NCBI RefSeq assembly: GCF_030272615.1
Contig: NC_081410.1
Coordinates: 124,371,140 to 124,435,139 of the forward strand
Direction of reading: 5' to 3'
Source of the DNA: Cryptomeria japonica
Taxonomy: Eukaryota > Streptophyta > Pinopsida > Cupressales > Cupressaceae
Length of the DNA stretch: 64,000 nt
Shown: positions 22,430-35,609 of the stretch, one piece after another
Numbering within the stretch: position 1 is the first letter of the stretch
How the letters are laid out: each line of letters begins with the position of its first letter
The notes under the pieces: model-generated
The model's database searches: none
What the model saw: the letters and a program-made list of their open reading frames with translations, nothing else
What the model was told of the DNA's origin: nothing
Made by a program: the position numbers and the translations under genes

Positions 22430-24778
22430 ACATCTTCTTTGTAGGGGAAGTGAGATACTGAAAATGATTTTACTGATGTCCATGAGACTGATGAGTCTAT
22501 GGGACCAAGAAAATCACAGCACTAGATCTTTTGAATTCCTTTCCATGTCTGATCTCCTCCTATGAATCTTGACCAGATAGCTAGCAGTGTGGTTGATCTT
22601 GTCCTCATCAAATAAATGAATCATATTGAGCACGTATATCATCGTAAGCAGTACACTCAATGAGAAAGTGTCGTTCAATCTCTATAGCACCCGCCTTGCA
22701 GAACAAGCAAGTTCTCTCCTCCCAAACCTCTTTGGGTCTTTGCCACCTACCCGTTTCACATCTGAGATGATGTGAACCAATCCTTAATTGAGCAAATAAC
22801 AGCTTTGCCTTCCCTTTAATAACTGTCCCTAAATATGCTTTATCGCCATGTTCTCCAGTTGGGTTAAACTCTTTGATGTAATACGCCTTTTTACAGCTAA
22901 TGTAATTAGTCCACATGGTAGTTTGAAACTTTTCAATGATGGACTTCTTTATTTCCCCATTAGTATTAGGACACTCATGCAACTTGATGTCTCATTTGTT
23001 CAACCACTTTTTGTTTTGTTCCATCCAAGTTTTCTTCCTACGGTTAAGACCCTCTTCCATCACAATCTTGGGCCACCGTTGGTTATTCATGTTTTCAACC
23101 TTCTTTAGATAACTTATTAATTGGATTATAGCCGATGCCTCCAACAGAAAAGTCCCTGCTTTTGCTAAAAGGATTTCATAAGGCATTGATATTTTAACTT
23201 TGAGATTGCTTGTGATCAAGTGTTTTTGAATTCTTTCTAACTGTCTCCATCCACAATTTGACATGTTGCCTCCCCATACCTCGCATCCATAGAGAACAAC
23301 TAGTGTGACCAGTAAACCAAAAAGAGTTTTCTTGGTTTTCCAATCTCATGACTCAGCTTTTCTGCACCTATTTTGAAGTAAATATGACACTTTCCACCCC
23401 CCTTGTATCCTTTTCGCTCTACAAGTTTCCCAACTAGGTTTACTTTGGAATTCAATGCCAAGATATTTGTATTCTTTCACAATTTCCAACAGACTACCTT
23501 AAAAAAGAAAGGTAGTTTGCTTAGCTTTCTTCTTTAAAGAGAAAATCATGATCTTGGTTTTGGTAATGTTCACCTCCATCCCTACCTCCTGGCAAAAGTG
23601 CTCTAGAGCTCTTAAGTGATTTCTCAAACCATGAGCCATTTTAGATATTAGGATAAGATCATCCACATATAAAAGTAATTTCACCACATAGCTTGCAAGA
23701 TGAACACCTTCACCCTCCGACATGTTTAACCATGTATCTTATTTATCAATGTATAAACCAAACAAAGTGGGAGATAGAGGGCACCCCTGCTTAACGCTAA
23801 TGTCACTACCAAAACACTAGGACATTCCTTCACTAGTTCTGATTTTAGCTCTAACTTTCTCATATAGTCTATGGATTGTCGCTCTATATATGTTAGGTAC
23901 ACCCAAATCTTTCATTATATTCCAAAGTTTGTCTCTAGGCATCGCGTCAAATGCTTTCTTAAAGTCCATAAAACAACAATATGCTTCTTCCCCTTGATTG
24001 TCCCTATTTTCTCTATCAAATGTTGAAGAGTGATGCAATGATCAATGGTGGAGTGTCTAGGTCTGCAACCGACTTGACCTTTGGCCCTTTTTCCTTTTGC
24101 TTCTGCCCAACTGCTGATTCTACGCTCCACCAAGCTCCCAAAAAGTTTGCCTAGAAGGGGCTTGACCATAATAGTGCAGTAATTAGATGGGTTGTTGATA
24201 TCCCCACTCTTAAAGAGAGGGATAACCACGCTAGTTGTCCAATCTACCAAAAAACCATCTTGAATGACCCTAGTGAAGATACCCTTTATGTGAGGAGCAA
24301 GAAGCTCAACTCCCCAATTTAAGAATTCTGCTTGAAGCCCATCAATATCACTTGCCTTACCGTTTGCTAAACTCTTTATTCCCTGCTTGATATCATCCAT
24401 CGTGAATAACTCCATCGAAGTGGTCACAATGAGAGGAAAATTATTATCCTGTAACCTCTCATAAAGAAGCTTTACATAATCCAACCATTGTGCATCTGTA
24501 ATATTGATTTTAATTTGTTTTCTCCTTTGTTGTAGTTCCTTCCATAAATCTTTGGGACTGTGTTTACCAAGAAAGATTAACTTCGTCCTTATTGCTTGTA
24601 CATATTCTTCTTTTTTAGTTTGAATGAGTTTTGTGTACCTCTTCCTATTTTCTTTGTTCATACCATTCCTTTTCAATGATCTCTTTGCTGCCTTACAATC
24701 TTCATCATACCATGGGTTTGTCGGGAAAGTATGCATTTTTTTATTGCTGAAAATCAAGGGGTTTAGTTCCCACCACAA
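22430..24778 (-). pseudogene. LINE (non-LTR retrotransposon) ORF2 remnant, frameshifted
   Basis: Pieces in several frames follow one another in the correct order. 24778-23915 encodes the linker before RT and RT motifs such as NGKASDIDGLQAEF and VVIPLFKSGD, with GQVGCRPRHSTIDH. 24038-23817 encodes CCFMDFKKAFDAMPRDKLW. Around 23760 is GCPLSPTLFGLYI. 23723-23499 encodes LLLYVDDLIL, the catalytic box. 23264-22992 and 22982-22608 encode the thumb region and a zf-RVT-like zinc finger, CLFC...H...C, followed by a tail that continues to about 22505. The apurinic endonuclease that should precede RT is missing, so the copy is 5' truncated, and no RNase H follows. At least four frame changes make it inactive. 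Confidence 0.85.
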
Positions 24779-25642
24779 AAGAAAATGTAAATCAACTTAT
24801 TTTTTTTCTGATTTTGATATCCATTATAGATGACATATATATACAGTGCATGAAAAAATAAAAATAAAAATAAAATTTTGATGTATATTTTTTTTGTTAT
24901 AGCATTTGGAAGTCAAATATGCCAGAATTTGATGGTTTTTGTCTCCCACCACAATTTGTCTATTCAATTTATGATAATCACAGAACTAAAAATACCCTTT
25001 TGGAGAAGAGACTCTCTTCTAGTGAGCCATATTTTTTTCATTTTTTTTTTTGAGGTGATTCGATATTTGTTTTTGTTTTTCAAACTAGCCTGTTATAGAA
25101 CAAAAGAATACCTAGTCATAGTATTTTTAATTTTTTTTTATATTAAATGTAATCAAAACATTATAAAAATTATATGAGTAGAATCGTGACTTCGATCTCT
25201 ACAAAAGGGTTTTTTTTTTTTTTTTAGTAAGTTTAGTTTACCTATTGAATTTTATTGTAGAAGTGACAAGTTTCAGAAAATCATCATTTTTGTTGATGTG
25301 GCTGCCACTTGGCATTCCACATAGACAGTTTCGGCCGGAACTATTCAAAATATTTCCGAGTTTCTATAGTGCAATGTATTGAAAGGACAAAAATGTTCCA
25401 GTCGGAAGCATTTCGGTCGAAACGTTTCCGACCAGAAATCTATTGCCACGTGAGCGCTACATAGCCGTCAAGTCAGTCCAACCGGAAGGGTTCCGGCCGA
25501 AATAGGTACTGTTAGCCTAAAGTGCGACACAGATCCATACGATTACCCCCAGGTGAAACTTACCCACAGATTTTAGTTTCTTGTTAATTAGAGAAGAAAT
25601 TTCAAAGGGAACCTCCCCTTGCTGAGAGGAGAGATTAATTTC
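24779..25642. other. Non-coding gap with clustered TTYCGGYCGRAA-like motifs
   Basis: 24779-25300 is AT-rich with T runs (25210-25226). From about 25330 to 25560 the sequence holds several near-palindromes of the form TTYCGGYCGRAA (TTTCGGCCGGAA, TTTCGGTCGAAA, TTTCCGACCAGAAA, TTCCGGCCGAAAT). Part of this (about 25440-25560) matches 60040-60180. It lies next to the downstream end of the transposase-like gene. No coding sequence seen. Confidence 0.5.
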
Positions 25643-27112
25643 TCAACATAGCTGTGTGTGAATTATATATTTTGTCATTGGTACGCTAGCGACAAAATAT
25701 TCACCCAACATAACATCAATTAACTGTTGTCCAAAATCAATTGAAAGGTTTTCATGCAAACATTCATCCAACAATGCAAGATTGCCACATATATCACATA
25801 CACCAGAAACACATGCATTGAAAAGAAAATTTTGTTCATTTGGTGGATTGCAAAACAAACTTGATATAAACTCCTTTATAATTTCAGGGGGTATATTTAT
25901 ACCACATTCTTACAACATTTCATTACTATGCATGGTAACATGTATATATCAAAATACATCATAATGGTAGCGAAATTGAACATGAGTTTTGCAACAACAT
26001 GTGACTCTTTCCTTGTTAATTCGAATATACCAAGGTTTAAACTTATTAAAAGACCTTTGAAAAATGCTAATAGTCAACACCTTATCATCCAAATTTGTTT
26101 TGTACAATTTAGTTTGAGTCATGTCCAATAGGCGTTTTGGATGTGGATCACAAATTTTTGACCCAAATCTTAATTTAAGAACATCTCTAGCATTAGGTGA
26201 TACTCTCGTATTATCGTGCAAGAATTTTTTGATCAAAGTTTTGACTTCACCAGCAAGTTTCATATCAGACCTTGGTAGTTTACCACTAAAAGTCCACAAA
26301 TTGTTTGCCGGATCACTTTCAAAGTTAACTCTTCTTTTTACAGCTCTTGACAAAGTTTTACGATGAATATTAAGATATCCACTTATGATACTCATCATTC
26401 TTTTATCAGAAGTTGTTTGTCTTACTAAAGTTGTTGTTATTGTCCGTTGTGCCGCATTTTTATCTTTAGAATCACTTTTCTTTCTGATTGTATCAAAGGC
26501 GCTAGCAACAATCGATACAACTTGTTTTAAAGACACATCCTTCTTTTCGGGTTTGACATAAAAGCCTATCTGAACTTCATCACTTTTCACATTTTAGTCA
26601 TTTTAATTAGTTGTACCATTAATTGACATTGAAACCCAAATTTTTTATTATAAAAAAAATGTCTAAACAATCTATTTGCATGTGTCCTAATCTGTCTCCA
26701 TGAAACCAAGCCAGGAAGATTGTCCAATACATCACTTTTAATTTCAAAATTTTCATTCATTTGATTATCATTCAAACATGTTTCATTTTCAATTGTTGTT
26801 TCCATGTCTCCATGCACATTATTGGTTTCAGTTGCAGGTGGATTTTCAATTTCATTTTCAAGTTGAGATCTAGTTTCATTTGGGGTTTCAATTTGGATTT
26901 CAATTTCAGTTTCAACTCGAGTTCTAATTTCATTTGGGGTTTGATTTCTCATCGATGTTCTCCTCTTCTGAAAGGATTGTGGAACTTGAAGCTCCTTGTC
27001 TCATTCTTTCTCTTCTCTCTTATTGATGTATTGCCTCCTTCTCCCTATTTGTTGCAATCTCCTCAGCTGTCAGAACCTTCCTTTGCCTCTTCCTGTGTTG
27101 ATTTGATCTCAT
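25643..27112 (-). pseudogene. Unfamiliar Cys-rich gene, copy 1 (N-terminal half, transposase-like family)
   Basis: Clearly homologous to 42683-44790. Starting at Met 27112 (MRSNQHRKRQRKV), it has a Lys/Arg-rich start, a Glu/Asn/Thr-rich stretch (26952-26650), a helical segment, then LNIHRKTLSRA, NLWTFSGKLPRSD, FLHDNTRVSPNARDV and LLDMTQTKLY, then a cysteine cluster TCCCKTHVQFRYHYDVF and a second cluster CVSGVCDICGNLALLDEC. One frame change lies near 26590. In-frame TGA (about 25951) and TAA (about 25913) fall where copy 2 has CGT-Arg and CAA-Gln. The catalytic half seen in copy 2 is absent below 25643. I do not recognise a named family. The paired cysteines and His suggest zinc binding. The copy is degenerate. 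Confidence 0.7.
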
Positions 27113-27295
27113 GGCTACACCAAATTTTGAATTCGAATCGATCTCCTTACCAAATCGATAATAAGACAAGAAAAGAGAATGATTAATCAAAACATTATCT
27201 TTGCAGATCGTACCTGTCACAGAATGATTGAAAAATTATTCAATCATTAGGATTTGTGCTTGTGGGCCAGATTCTGGCCCAACATACCTTTTTGG

Positions 27296-27480
27296 AAACG
27301 GGCGCCCTTCATTTAATGAAATGGGTGCCTGTTTTAGAAACGTGTGCCCGTTTTAGAATCGGGTGCCCATTTTAGAATTGGGTGTCTGTTTCTAAAAATG
27401 GGTGCCCATTTCGCTTTCAACGGTACAAAGCAAAATAGTCGCTTTCAATGGTACAAAGCGAAATAGGTGCCCTTTTTTAA
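27296..27480. repeat. Degenerate short tandem repeat upstream of copy 1
   Basis: Eight or so variants of GGGTGCCCGTTTTAGAA, about 20-25 bp apart, followed by two copies of CGCTTTCAAYGGTACAAAGC. It lies just upstream of the transposase-like copy 1 (minus strand), where a promoter or a subterminal transposon region would be. Confidence 0.6.
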
Positions 27481-29030
27481 AATTAGGTGCAGGAAACAAC
27501 CCTTAGCCTTGTTTTTTGCTTCGGGATAGGCTTGGTCCCACCAAACCTATGTTTGGACCTCCAAAAAAATGGCTAAGGTAAAATGACATTAGATTTCTAC
27601 CTTGGCCTAATTTTTTGAGGGCCTTCCTGATTGAAGTTTTTGACAAAACGAAAACCCATTAGAGTTCTTAGCGTCTTGATTTTGAAAATGTAAATTTCAT
27701 AGTGATAAGATCATTTTTACTATTATTTTATTATTTATTAATCAAAAGTGGTACCTAAACCTAAAATACCGAGGTTCGGTAGAACTTTAATAACTTTTTT
27801 TTCTGTTTAGGTTTTTAGAAAAATAAATTATATGACATCAATCTACATAAAATTATTCTTAATATTAAAACAAATAAAAAATATGAAATTTTCATCAAAT
27901 TATGGTGGTCGTACACCTGATGTTTCTAAAATATACTTTATTGTTATTTAAAAATTAATAGAAAAAAAAATATTCAATAAAAAAAATAAGAAAAAATATT
28001 TTCATCAATATTTGGTGTCTTAGGTATCGTTTCCCAGAAGGATTTGCAAAAATTCATTTATTTGCATTAAAAAGGGGTGGCCCTACACATGTGTCGTATG
28101 GTCCTGAAACAGGCATTTTGAAAAACCGGTGTTTAAACATGCCTACTAAAAAACAATTTCTACCATGTGGGTATTAAAATAAATTACATATTTGAAAAGT
28201 AGACTCAGAGCACTACATTTTCTATTACTGAATTTTTTTGAGATTCAATCTCTAAGTGCATCAAATTTTGACATCAATCGATAGAAAATTTGAAAAATAG
28301 AGAAAACACTTCCACTTTTTGCCCAAAAGTGAGACTCAACTTCTTGCAACCATCTATATACCTAGTTCCCCTTTTGAGAGACCACACGAGCCTTACCAAC
28401 CCAACTACTTTCTTGAGAGGGCATCAATAATCCACTTTCTACTTCCATTTTTCTTTGGCCAACTAGGGCATCAATTGAGATCTCATCATACTCTTATATT
28501 TTATTTTCTTTGAAACAACACCATGTTTTCTATTAGTTATGACATTGTTTCAAAGAGGATCAAAATGTAGATACTTAAAATTCATCCTTATACTTCAACC
28601 AATATTTGTCATTAATCTTACACCACCTTGAACATTGATTAATTAATAAAATATTTAAATATTATTAATTAGCAAATTCATACTATCATTAATTAATTAA
28701 TCAATTATTTCATTTATTTAACTTATCTAATGAGAACACCATCCATTATTCATTTAAAAAGTAAAATATTTATTCAAAATCCATTAAATCAATCTACCTA
28801 ATTTTAAATTAAAAAATGAAGTCAACATTCAATGATCTAACCACCTAAATCATCAAAACAATACTAGACTTTCAATTCCAAGCACCAATCAATTAAAATA
28901 AGTTTAAAGAAAAGGAATCAAATCCAAAATGAAAATGGCACTCATTCCCAACACTAAAATCAATCAAGTAAATCTCAACCATTGATCTCCAACTTCCTTC
29001 AATCCAATTTCAAATCAACTTTCAATCTCA

Positions 29031-29231
29031 AACCTCCATAATCAAACCACCTATAAATTTAATTCTCTTCTCCCTCTCAAATTCAAAGTCCATATCATAC
29101 AAGCCTAACTATTTGTCCCAAAGCAATCTAAACCCTCCATAATTAAACCACCTATAAGTGTAATTCTCAACTCCCTCTCAAATTCAAAATCTATATCATA
29201 CAATCCTAACTATCTATGTCAAAGCAATCTA
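29031..29231. repeat. Tandem duplication, two units of about 101 bp
   Basis: AACCTCCATAATCAAACCACC at 29031 recurs, slightly changed, at 29131, and the next unit starts AACCCTCCA at 29232. The units share CCCTCTCAAATTCAAA and CAAAGCAATCTAAA. Non-coding. Confidence 0.75.
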
Positions 29232-31532
29232 AACCCTCCATTCATCCTCACCTAATAGAATAAATACATTGTTCCTCAAGCCATTTCTAAGAAGATAAAG
29301 ATGGATGTAATGAGGCTATGTTGTTGAAATTATTGAGCAAACACATTCATCCTCTTTTTCAATAAATCATAAGCATGTCCATTGCACCAAGAGGGTGTTA
29401 TCGAGAGAGTTTTATTGTTTTCTATTTTTTTTATTTACATTCTCCATTTCTTTAATGGAAGTAGAACTAGGTGCAAAATAAAGTACTATGTGCATAGTTA
29501 TATCAATTAATTCTACATTTAGTGTGCATAGTTTATACAAAGCATTAGCACCCTAAAATCTATATGTTAATTCATAGTTGTTAATGTTTTTAGGTAGAAG
29601 TGAGATTTGACATCGTGTCTTAGTTAAATTAAAAAACATATATTTCATTTTAAAAATAATAAAAAAATGAAAAATACAACCATGGTATTTATATAGTACA
29701 CAATTTGTAGGATAACCAACTCTATGCATGAAAGAATATCTCAAAACAAATTCTCAAAAATGAAAATAAGTACTAGTTAATTGCACAAACAACCCTAAAG
29801 TGACATCTATTAGATCTAGATATAGCTTGGACAAAGATATAACACTATAAATACTTATCTAATCATTTCCCAAGATATTATTTCTAACTATCAATTCCCA
29901 TTCAACAAAGAAGAATAGCTTAAATCCAAGAAAAAAAAAAAAAACCTTACTCAATTATAACCCAAAACACTAAATATCAAACTACATGAAAACATTTTTT
30001 TTCATGTAAATCTAAAATCATTTCCCAAAACAAAACAATTGAAATTTCTCTACCACAAACTTCTTTGCCAATGGACTATAACTCTTTTTACACCTAATAA
30101 CATTATTTCCTACAAGAATCAAAGCCTATGCATATAGAGTAGCATCCTAGCCATTAAATCCTGCTCTAGCTCTCTCTATAATTTAACAAAAAATATCGTA
30201 CTACACATTTATGGTAATGTTTGAAGTAAAAAACTTGCTGTGTTACAGATCAAATATATACATGGCATACTTGTTAGAAATGATTTACATGGCATACTTG
30301 TAAAATAATGGGCGTATATAATGGAACCGTAATTAGTTAATAAATTCAATAATTTAATTTTTAAATTTAGTAAATATCAAAATTCAAATAACAAAAAATA
30401 TGAGAATTCAAATTGTGTAGACATTAAAAAAAAAATCAAAGTTCAAATAATATGAGATGTAAAGATCATTTAAGGAAAATAGAATTAGTGTCTTATTAAA
30501 TCATAGAAAACAATAACATGGATTTGAACAACCAAATGATAATCGAATATTAATTTATATTATTAGTTTGATAAAATCTACTAACAATTTTTATTTGTGT
30601 CTTTAATATTTAATTTAAAAGCCTTTTTAAGATTCTATCCACTTGAAAAGATTGAGGTTCAACATACTTGGGCTTGATTTTACCAAACCTTATAATTTGA
30701 CAACTATACTTACATTAAACAATTCATAATCATTATAAATAAAGAAATTGATTAAAAACTAGAAATATGGTTTCACCCACACACATGTATGTATATATGT
30801 ACGCGTATATATATATATATATCATCTACATTTTGAATGCACATTTGATCTGGTATTTATTAAATAATCAAAATTCAGAATAAAAATCATTTTTAATTTT
30901 TGTACATCAACGGTCCACAATCGCAAAGGGAAAGTACAAGACGATTGAACTCCTTACAATCGTCGATTCATGTTTTGCAAGTGCATATTTGTTGTCATCT
31001 CCTACGTAAGCGATGGGACAGTAAAATAGATGTAAGTCCACTATCTCTGCCCCTTCGAAAATTGTGTGCGACAATGAGATGTTATTCCGCAGCAAATGTA
31101 ATCAAGGATAAGGTTGATTTTAAAAATGGAATCCAGCTGCAAAAATACAACTCAAAATTAGGAAATTTTAAACTATACACCTGTTGACACAATGTTAAAA
31201 AAGACACTGGAATTGTTGCAACAATCAATTTAATTGTCTAATTTATAAAACTATTTAAGTACAAAAATACAAAATATGGTATAACTAAAATGACTATAAT
31301 TTCTAGGGACAAAAGGTTTACACGTGCATATAAAGGAATTTAATCTACATATTGAGTAAAAAAGATACCTACATTCACCTCTTAGAAAAGTGATTTATTG
31401 AGATAATAAAAATTTCTATTATTGTTGTTGTTAATGTACAGAAATAAAAAATTCACCCTTTTCCCATGGATGTAGTCAAGTGATCAGTGAACCACATAGA
31501 TTTGGTGCAAGATTATATTGCTATGTTCTGCA

Positions 31533-31667
31533 CTATTCACTTTGAAATTCAACATCATCTTCATCATCAGAATTTTCATCTTGTGAATCTATCTTCAATA
31601 ACTTAAGAAACCCATCAAGTGCTTCACATGTTTGAGGCTTCTGAGCTTTTGTTCTCTTCGCACACAT
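31533..31667 (-). other. Possible small acidic-tailed ORF
   Basis: A 44-codon frame from ATG (31667) to TAG (31533-31535) begins MCAKRTKAQKPQ and ends in a run of Asp/Glu (ENSDDEDDVEF). The basic-then-acidic pattern is unusual for random AT-rich DNA, but the frame is short and I know no family. It may be the last exon of a degraded gene. Confidence 0.2.
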
Positions 31668-32806
31668 AGTATTTATTGATGTTGTAAATATTCTATTAAT
31701 CATAAGAAATAACTAATTGTAGAGTTTGAAGATGATATAATGAATGTACTATGATAGAAAATTGGTTGATAAAATGGTTAATTTGTGTTGTCACTCCCTT
31801 TCACTCTCAATAATGCCATCCCCATCACCATCTAAAAGCTTAATTCTATAGGGATTTTATGTTTTCTCTCCTATAGATATGCTTAGAATGTAGTCATGTA
31901 GCTACATTTGGATACAATCCATCATGTATAGGATCACGCCTAATGATTTTAAAGTTGTAAATTTCAATTCAAGCATATAGATAGTTTTTTGTTGTGAATA
32001 ATTTTACCTCAATAATTCTACATATATAAAGAGAGAAACACAAAAGGTAGACAATCAATTATTAAGAAAATATTTAAATGTTCTAGATTAATGTTTAGTA
32101 CATAGATGAAGCAACAATATGATTTATTATTGTTTTTAGCAATATTATAATAAAAATGGGATATTTTTGTTAATTATTTAGGATAAATTTAAGAGATATA
32201 TTGTTCTGTTCAATAAATTTTTTGATTAATATGAAGAGAATTGTCTAAATTACTTGTTAAATAAGTTAAAAAATTGTAAATAGAGTATATATTATTTTTA
32301 ATGAAGTTCTACGTTTAGTGCTGAAGAATAAGTTTGATGCAATGTAGTTTTATTTGTTAAATGTGTTAATTCATAATTTGATAATCACCTATTAATTGAT
32401 CCCATGTATTTCACAAATTTATACAAAAAATAGACCAACATTTTCTCCAATTGACCTTACACCTTTTCGACGTACCCATTACATACTAAGTTACAATTGC
32501 TAGTAATTAATTAGCTGATAGGCTATATATGATGGCAATAGACACCAGATTTGTCCTCAATCAGGTGCCTAAAAAATAAAACGTCCTTGTTGGAAAATAA
32601 AATATATGCTTCTCTTAGGAAACATAAAAGCAATTTTCAAATCGTACTATTATATCCCACAGAAGAAGTGGTGTGCCTTGCTTGTCTTGGGAAAACTTGC
32701 CTAGAAAGGTCTGCTAATATGATGTGTGACTTAAAACTTGCACTCCCACTATTTGTATCAGACAAAGTATAGATACAAGCCTCCCTTTTAAGGAGAGACG
32801 TTCTGG

Positions 32807-34275
32807 TGCAGGTGCACCTCTTAAACTAGCCAATCATGGGTCTTATGATGAAGACTAGGATCTTAGGTTCATTGTGAATGTCTTGTGTTTGTGCAAGTTT
32901 CATGTATTCAATAAAGACCCCAACATGTAACCCAATGTCACAAATTAGGCATCTTGATAAGCCAATTTGGACAATTTGGTCAATAGGGGTAGTAGAATGT
33001 TTATTTTGGTGTTTGATAGGTTTTTAGGGCATTTTAGTGGTGTTTGGTTGATACAAGTTGTGTGGATCCCAAACTTGTGGTGTTTGACAACTTTTGTGAA
33101 AAAATGCAACTTTTCAAAGTTCGGTTGATGTAAGCCTCTCAACCGCTCCAACCTCTTCAAAATTTGGTTGGCAACCATTGGAGAGGGATATAAGCCTTGT
33201 GGAAATGATTCCCAAGGTTAGAGTTGTTGTGGTTTGAATTTTGGAAGCAATAAAACACTGAATAAACTAAGTTTTCCTAGAAATTTCGAGTTTGCAGAGA
33301 TTGTATGTCCTTGCACGGATTAAATTGGACAAAAAAATTCATGGAGTAGATGGAGGGGTGAATCATCTTTGATTTGGTGGTGTTGTGAGGACTTGATCAT
33401 TTGTGAGTAGGGAGGAACCTTTAGTTTTCTAACTGTAACCCGGAAAGTAAGGGTTTGGCTAGGGTTTTAGCAAAAAATGGCCATATCTTGTATTCTTTCC
33501 ATCTAGAAGTTTATTCCTTTGGTGGAGTGCAATATTGGCCTATGTATTCTATGAATTTCATGGGTTTTTGCAGGGAAGAATTGGTTGTGAGGAGAAAGAG
33601 ACAAATCTAGGTAGGCATCTCCATGTGACTACCTCAAGCAAAATTAGGACAATCACCCTAAAAACTTGTAGCGGTGGATTCTAGGCGTGCAACCTTGGAA
33701 CTGGAGACTATTTACCATCCCCCACATGCTCATGAAGTTTATTTTTCAGTTAGGGATTAATAAATGATGGTTTCTTTGTAAAATAGGCCTAATCGCCCTA
33801 ATTAGGTCTCTAGGCTTCTAAGGGGTTCAGACCTTTAGAGTGCAGATCTTGCCAAACCATTTTGGGAATGAAAGTAACTCCTAAAAGGGTATCTGGAATG
33901 GTAATTTTTTTGTCAGGATGTGTGCAATATTTTGGAGTTAAGATCAAAATACTCGCTAAATAGGGCTACTAGCCAGAGGGGTAGGTTTCTAAAGGAGGTA
34001 TAAGGTATTGAAGATAAAAACTAAAAATAATGCTTGGAACATTCCTTAGGAGTCATGAATTGACCAATTCCAAAGCCCCTAAGAACAAGAGTCATGGAGT
34101 GGTGCAATCGAGAAGTTGAAGCCATTTACTCACTTGAGTAGGGCTAGCCTAGTGGATTTGTGAGTAGTTCTACCCTTAGGGTGTGGAGTCTTTCCTTGTA
34201 GGATCATTGTTTTCATTTGAAGGGTCAAACCCTAAACCTATTGGACTTAGCTTTAGGTGTGTGAAGGGCTCTGCA
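32807..34275 (+). repeat. 5' LTR of the chromovirus
   Basis: Starts TGCAGGTGCACC; the partner starts TGTAAGTGCACC at 39021. It ends ...CTCTGCA five bases before the primer-binding site. Length 1469 bp. Confidence 0.85.
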
Positions 34276-34280
34276 TCAAG

Positions 34281-34292
34281 TGGTATCAAAGC
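34281..34292 (+). other. Primer-binding site, initiator-Met type
   Basis: TGGTATCAAAGC, one base from the canonical plant TGGTATCAGAGC site that pairs with tRNA-iMet. Five bases after the 5' LTR. Confidence 0.85.
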
Positions 34293-34327
34293 TTAGGAGT
34301 GTCCTTTAAATAGAAGGAGAAGCCAAG

Positions 34328-35400
34328 ATGTCAGAGGAAGAGGGATCCCAAGATGTCCCATTAAGGATGACCATTGTTGAGTTGAATGTCCTAGTAAATA
34401 AGTAGATAGCAGAGAGCAAAGAATTTAGGGCTGAGAATCGGGTCTTGAGATATAAAATGGACCGGTTGAAGGATAGAGTGGAGAGGGGAGAGAGAGACCC
34501 TAGAGGAGTTGAAAAAGGGGATGAAGAGGAGACCCCTAGGCAGGAAGAACTAGAGGTTCCTGCATACCAAAGACCCCTTATGAATGTCCTTGAGTCCATG
34601 GAAAGAAGAAAAATGGATGTGAAGTTGGATCTGCCAGTGTTTGTAGACAAGATGGAGCCTAATACAGTGATGGAGTTGATAGACTCCTTGGACAATTTCT
34701 TTGAAAGTGAAGAAATACCAGAGCACCAAAGGGTGAAGATGGCCCAATCCAAAATGAAAGGGGCTGCACTAACTTGGTGGAATTTCATCCAAGATGAGAG
34801 GGTGAAAGAGGGAAAGAGAAAAGTGGCTACATGGAAGAAGATGATTGCTTTGGTGAAGGAAGCCTATGTTCCAATGAACTATAATGTCCAATTGCATAGG
34901 AGAAGACATAACTTGAAGCAGAAGGAGATGGAAGTGAGTTCCTACACAGAGGAGTTCATGAGTTGTGTGTGAGGACCAAGGTAAAAGAGAGTGAAGATGA
35001 GAAGGTGGCAAGATATCTCAATGGACTAAGATTTTCCATCCAAGAAGATTTGAATCTCCACACCCCGGAGATAGTCCAAAAATTCTTTCAGTTGGCACTC
35101 AAGGTGGAGGAGAAGTTAAAGAGAAGGCAAGAACAAAATAGTAGAGGCAAAGTAAGACAACAAAGAGGGTGAAGAGGCCCTTTCAGAGGTAGAGGAAATG
35201 GTTTTGGATACTAAGGTGAGTCTAACCAAGAAGGCACTAGAGGACAAAGCAATCATAACCAAGGAGGAGGCTACAATCAAAGGGGGAACTTTAGAGGTAG
35301 AAGACCATCCTCTAGAGGAAGATCCCAAGGTAGAGGACCTCTTAGATCCTACAACTGCAACCAAGAAGGGCACATGGCCAATAGGTGTCTGGAGAAGGCT
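34328..35400 (+). pseudogene. Chromovirus gag, broken
   Basis: Starts MSEEEGSQDV at 34328 and has a TAG at 34403. It continues through a coiled-coil-like charged stretch, the capsid motif ALTWWNF and a frame change near 34970, then on to VARYLNGLRFSIQ. An Arg/Gly-rich tail leads to a zinc knuckle around 35350-35395 (CNQEGHMANRC) in which the first Cys position reads Tyr. Gag packages the element RNA; this copy cannot make it. Confidence 0.8.
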
Positions 35401-35609
35401 ACAAGCTCCATGGGAGAAAGGAGGAGCAACTTGGTGCAGGAATCTGATTGCCAAAGTGTGGCAAGTGCAAACACCTACCAAAGTGTTAATGCTCCTGATA
35501 GCTATGGCTACCTTGAAAGAGGAGAGGCTCTGATGATGAGGAGAGAAATGACCACCATGAAGGTACCTAATAAGGAGCCCCCACAAAGAAAGTCTCTTTT
35601 CAAGACTAC

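Larger units (their letters stand above)
27481..32806. other. AT-rich intergenic DNA, no clear gene
   Basis: More than 5 kb of low-complexity sequence with only short random open frames. Local features are a tandem pair at 29031-29231, a short TA run at about 30808-30822 and a possible acidic micro-ORF at 31533-31667. A segment at about 28193-28260 vaguely resembles the repeat pair at 59628/60837. Confidence 0.5.

Noticed and set aside
22992-23264. Independent small gene
   Set aside because: Its content fits the thumb region of the degraded LINE in the correct order.
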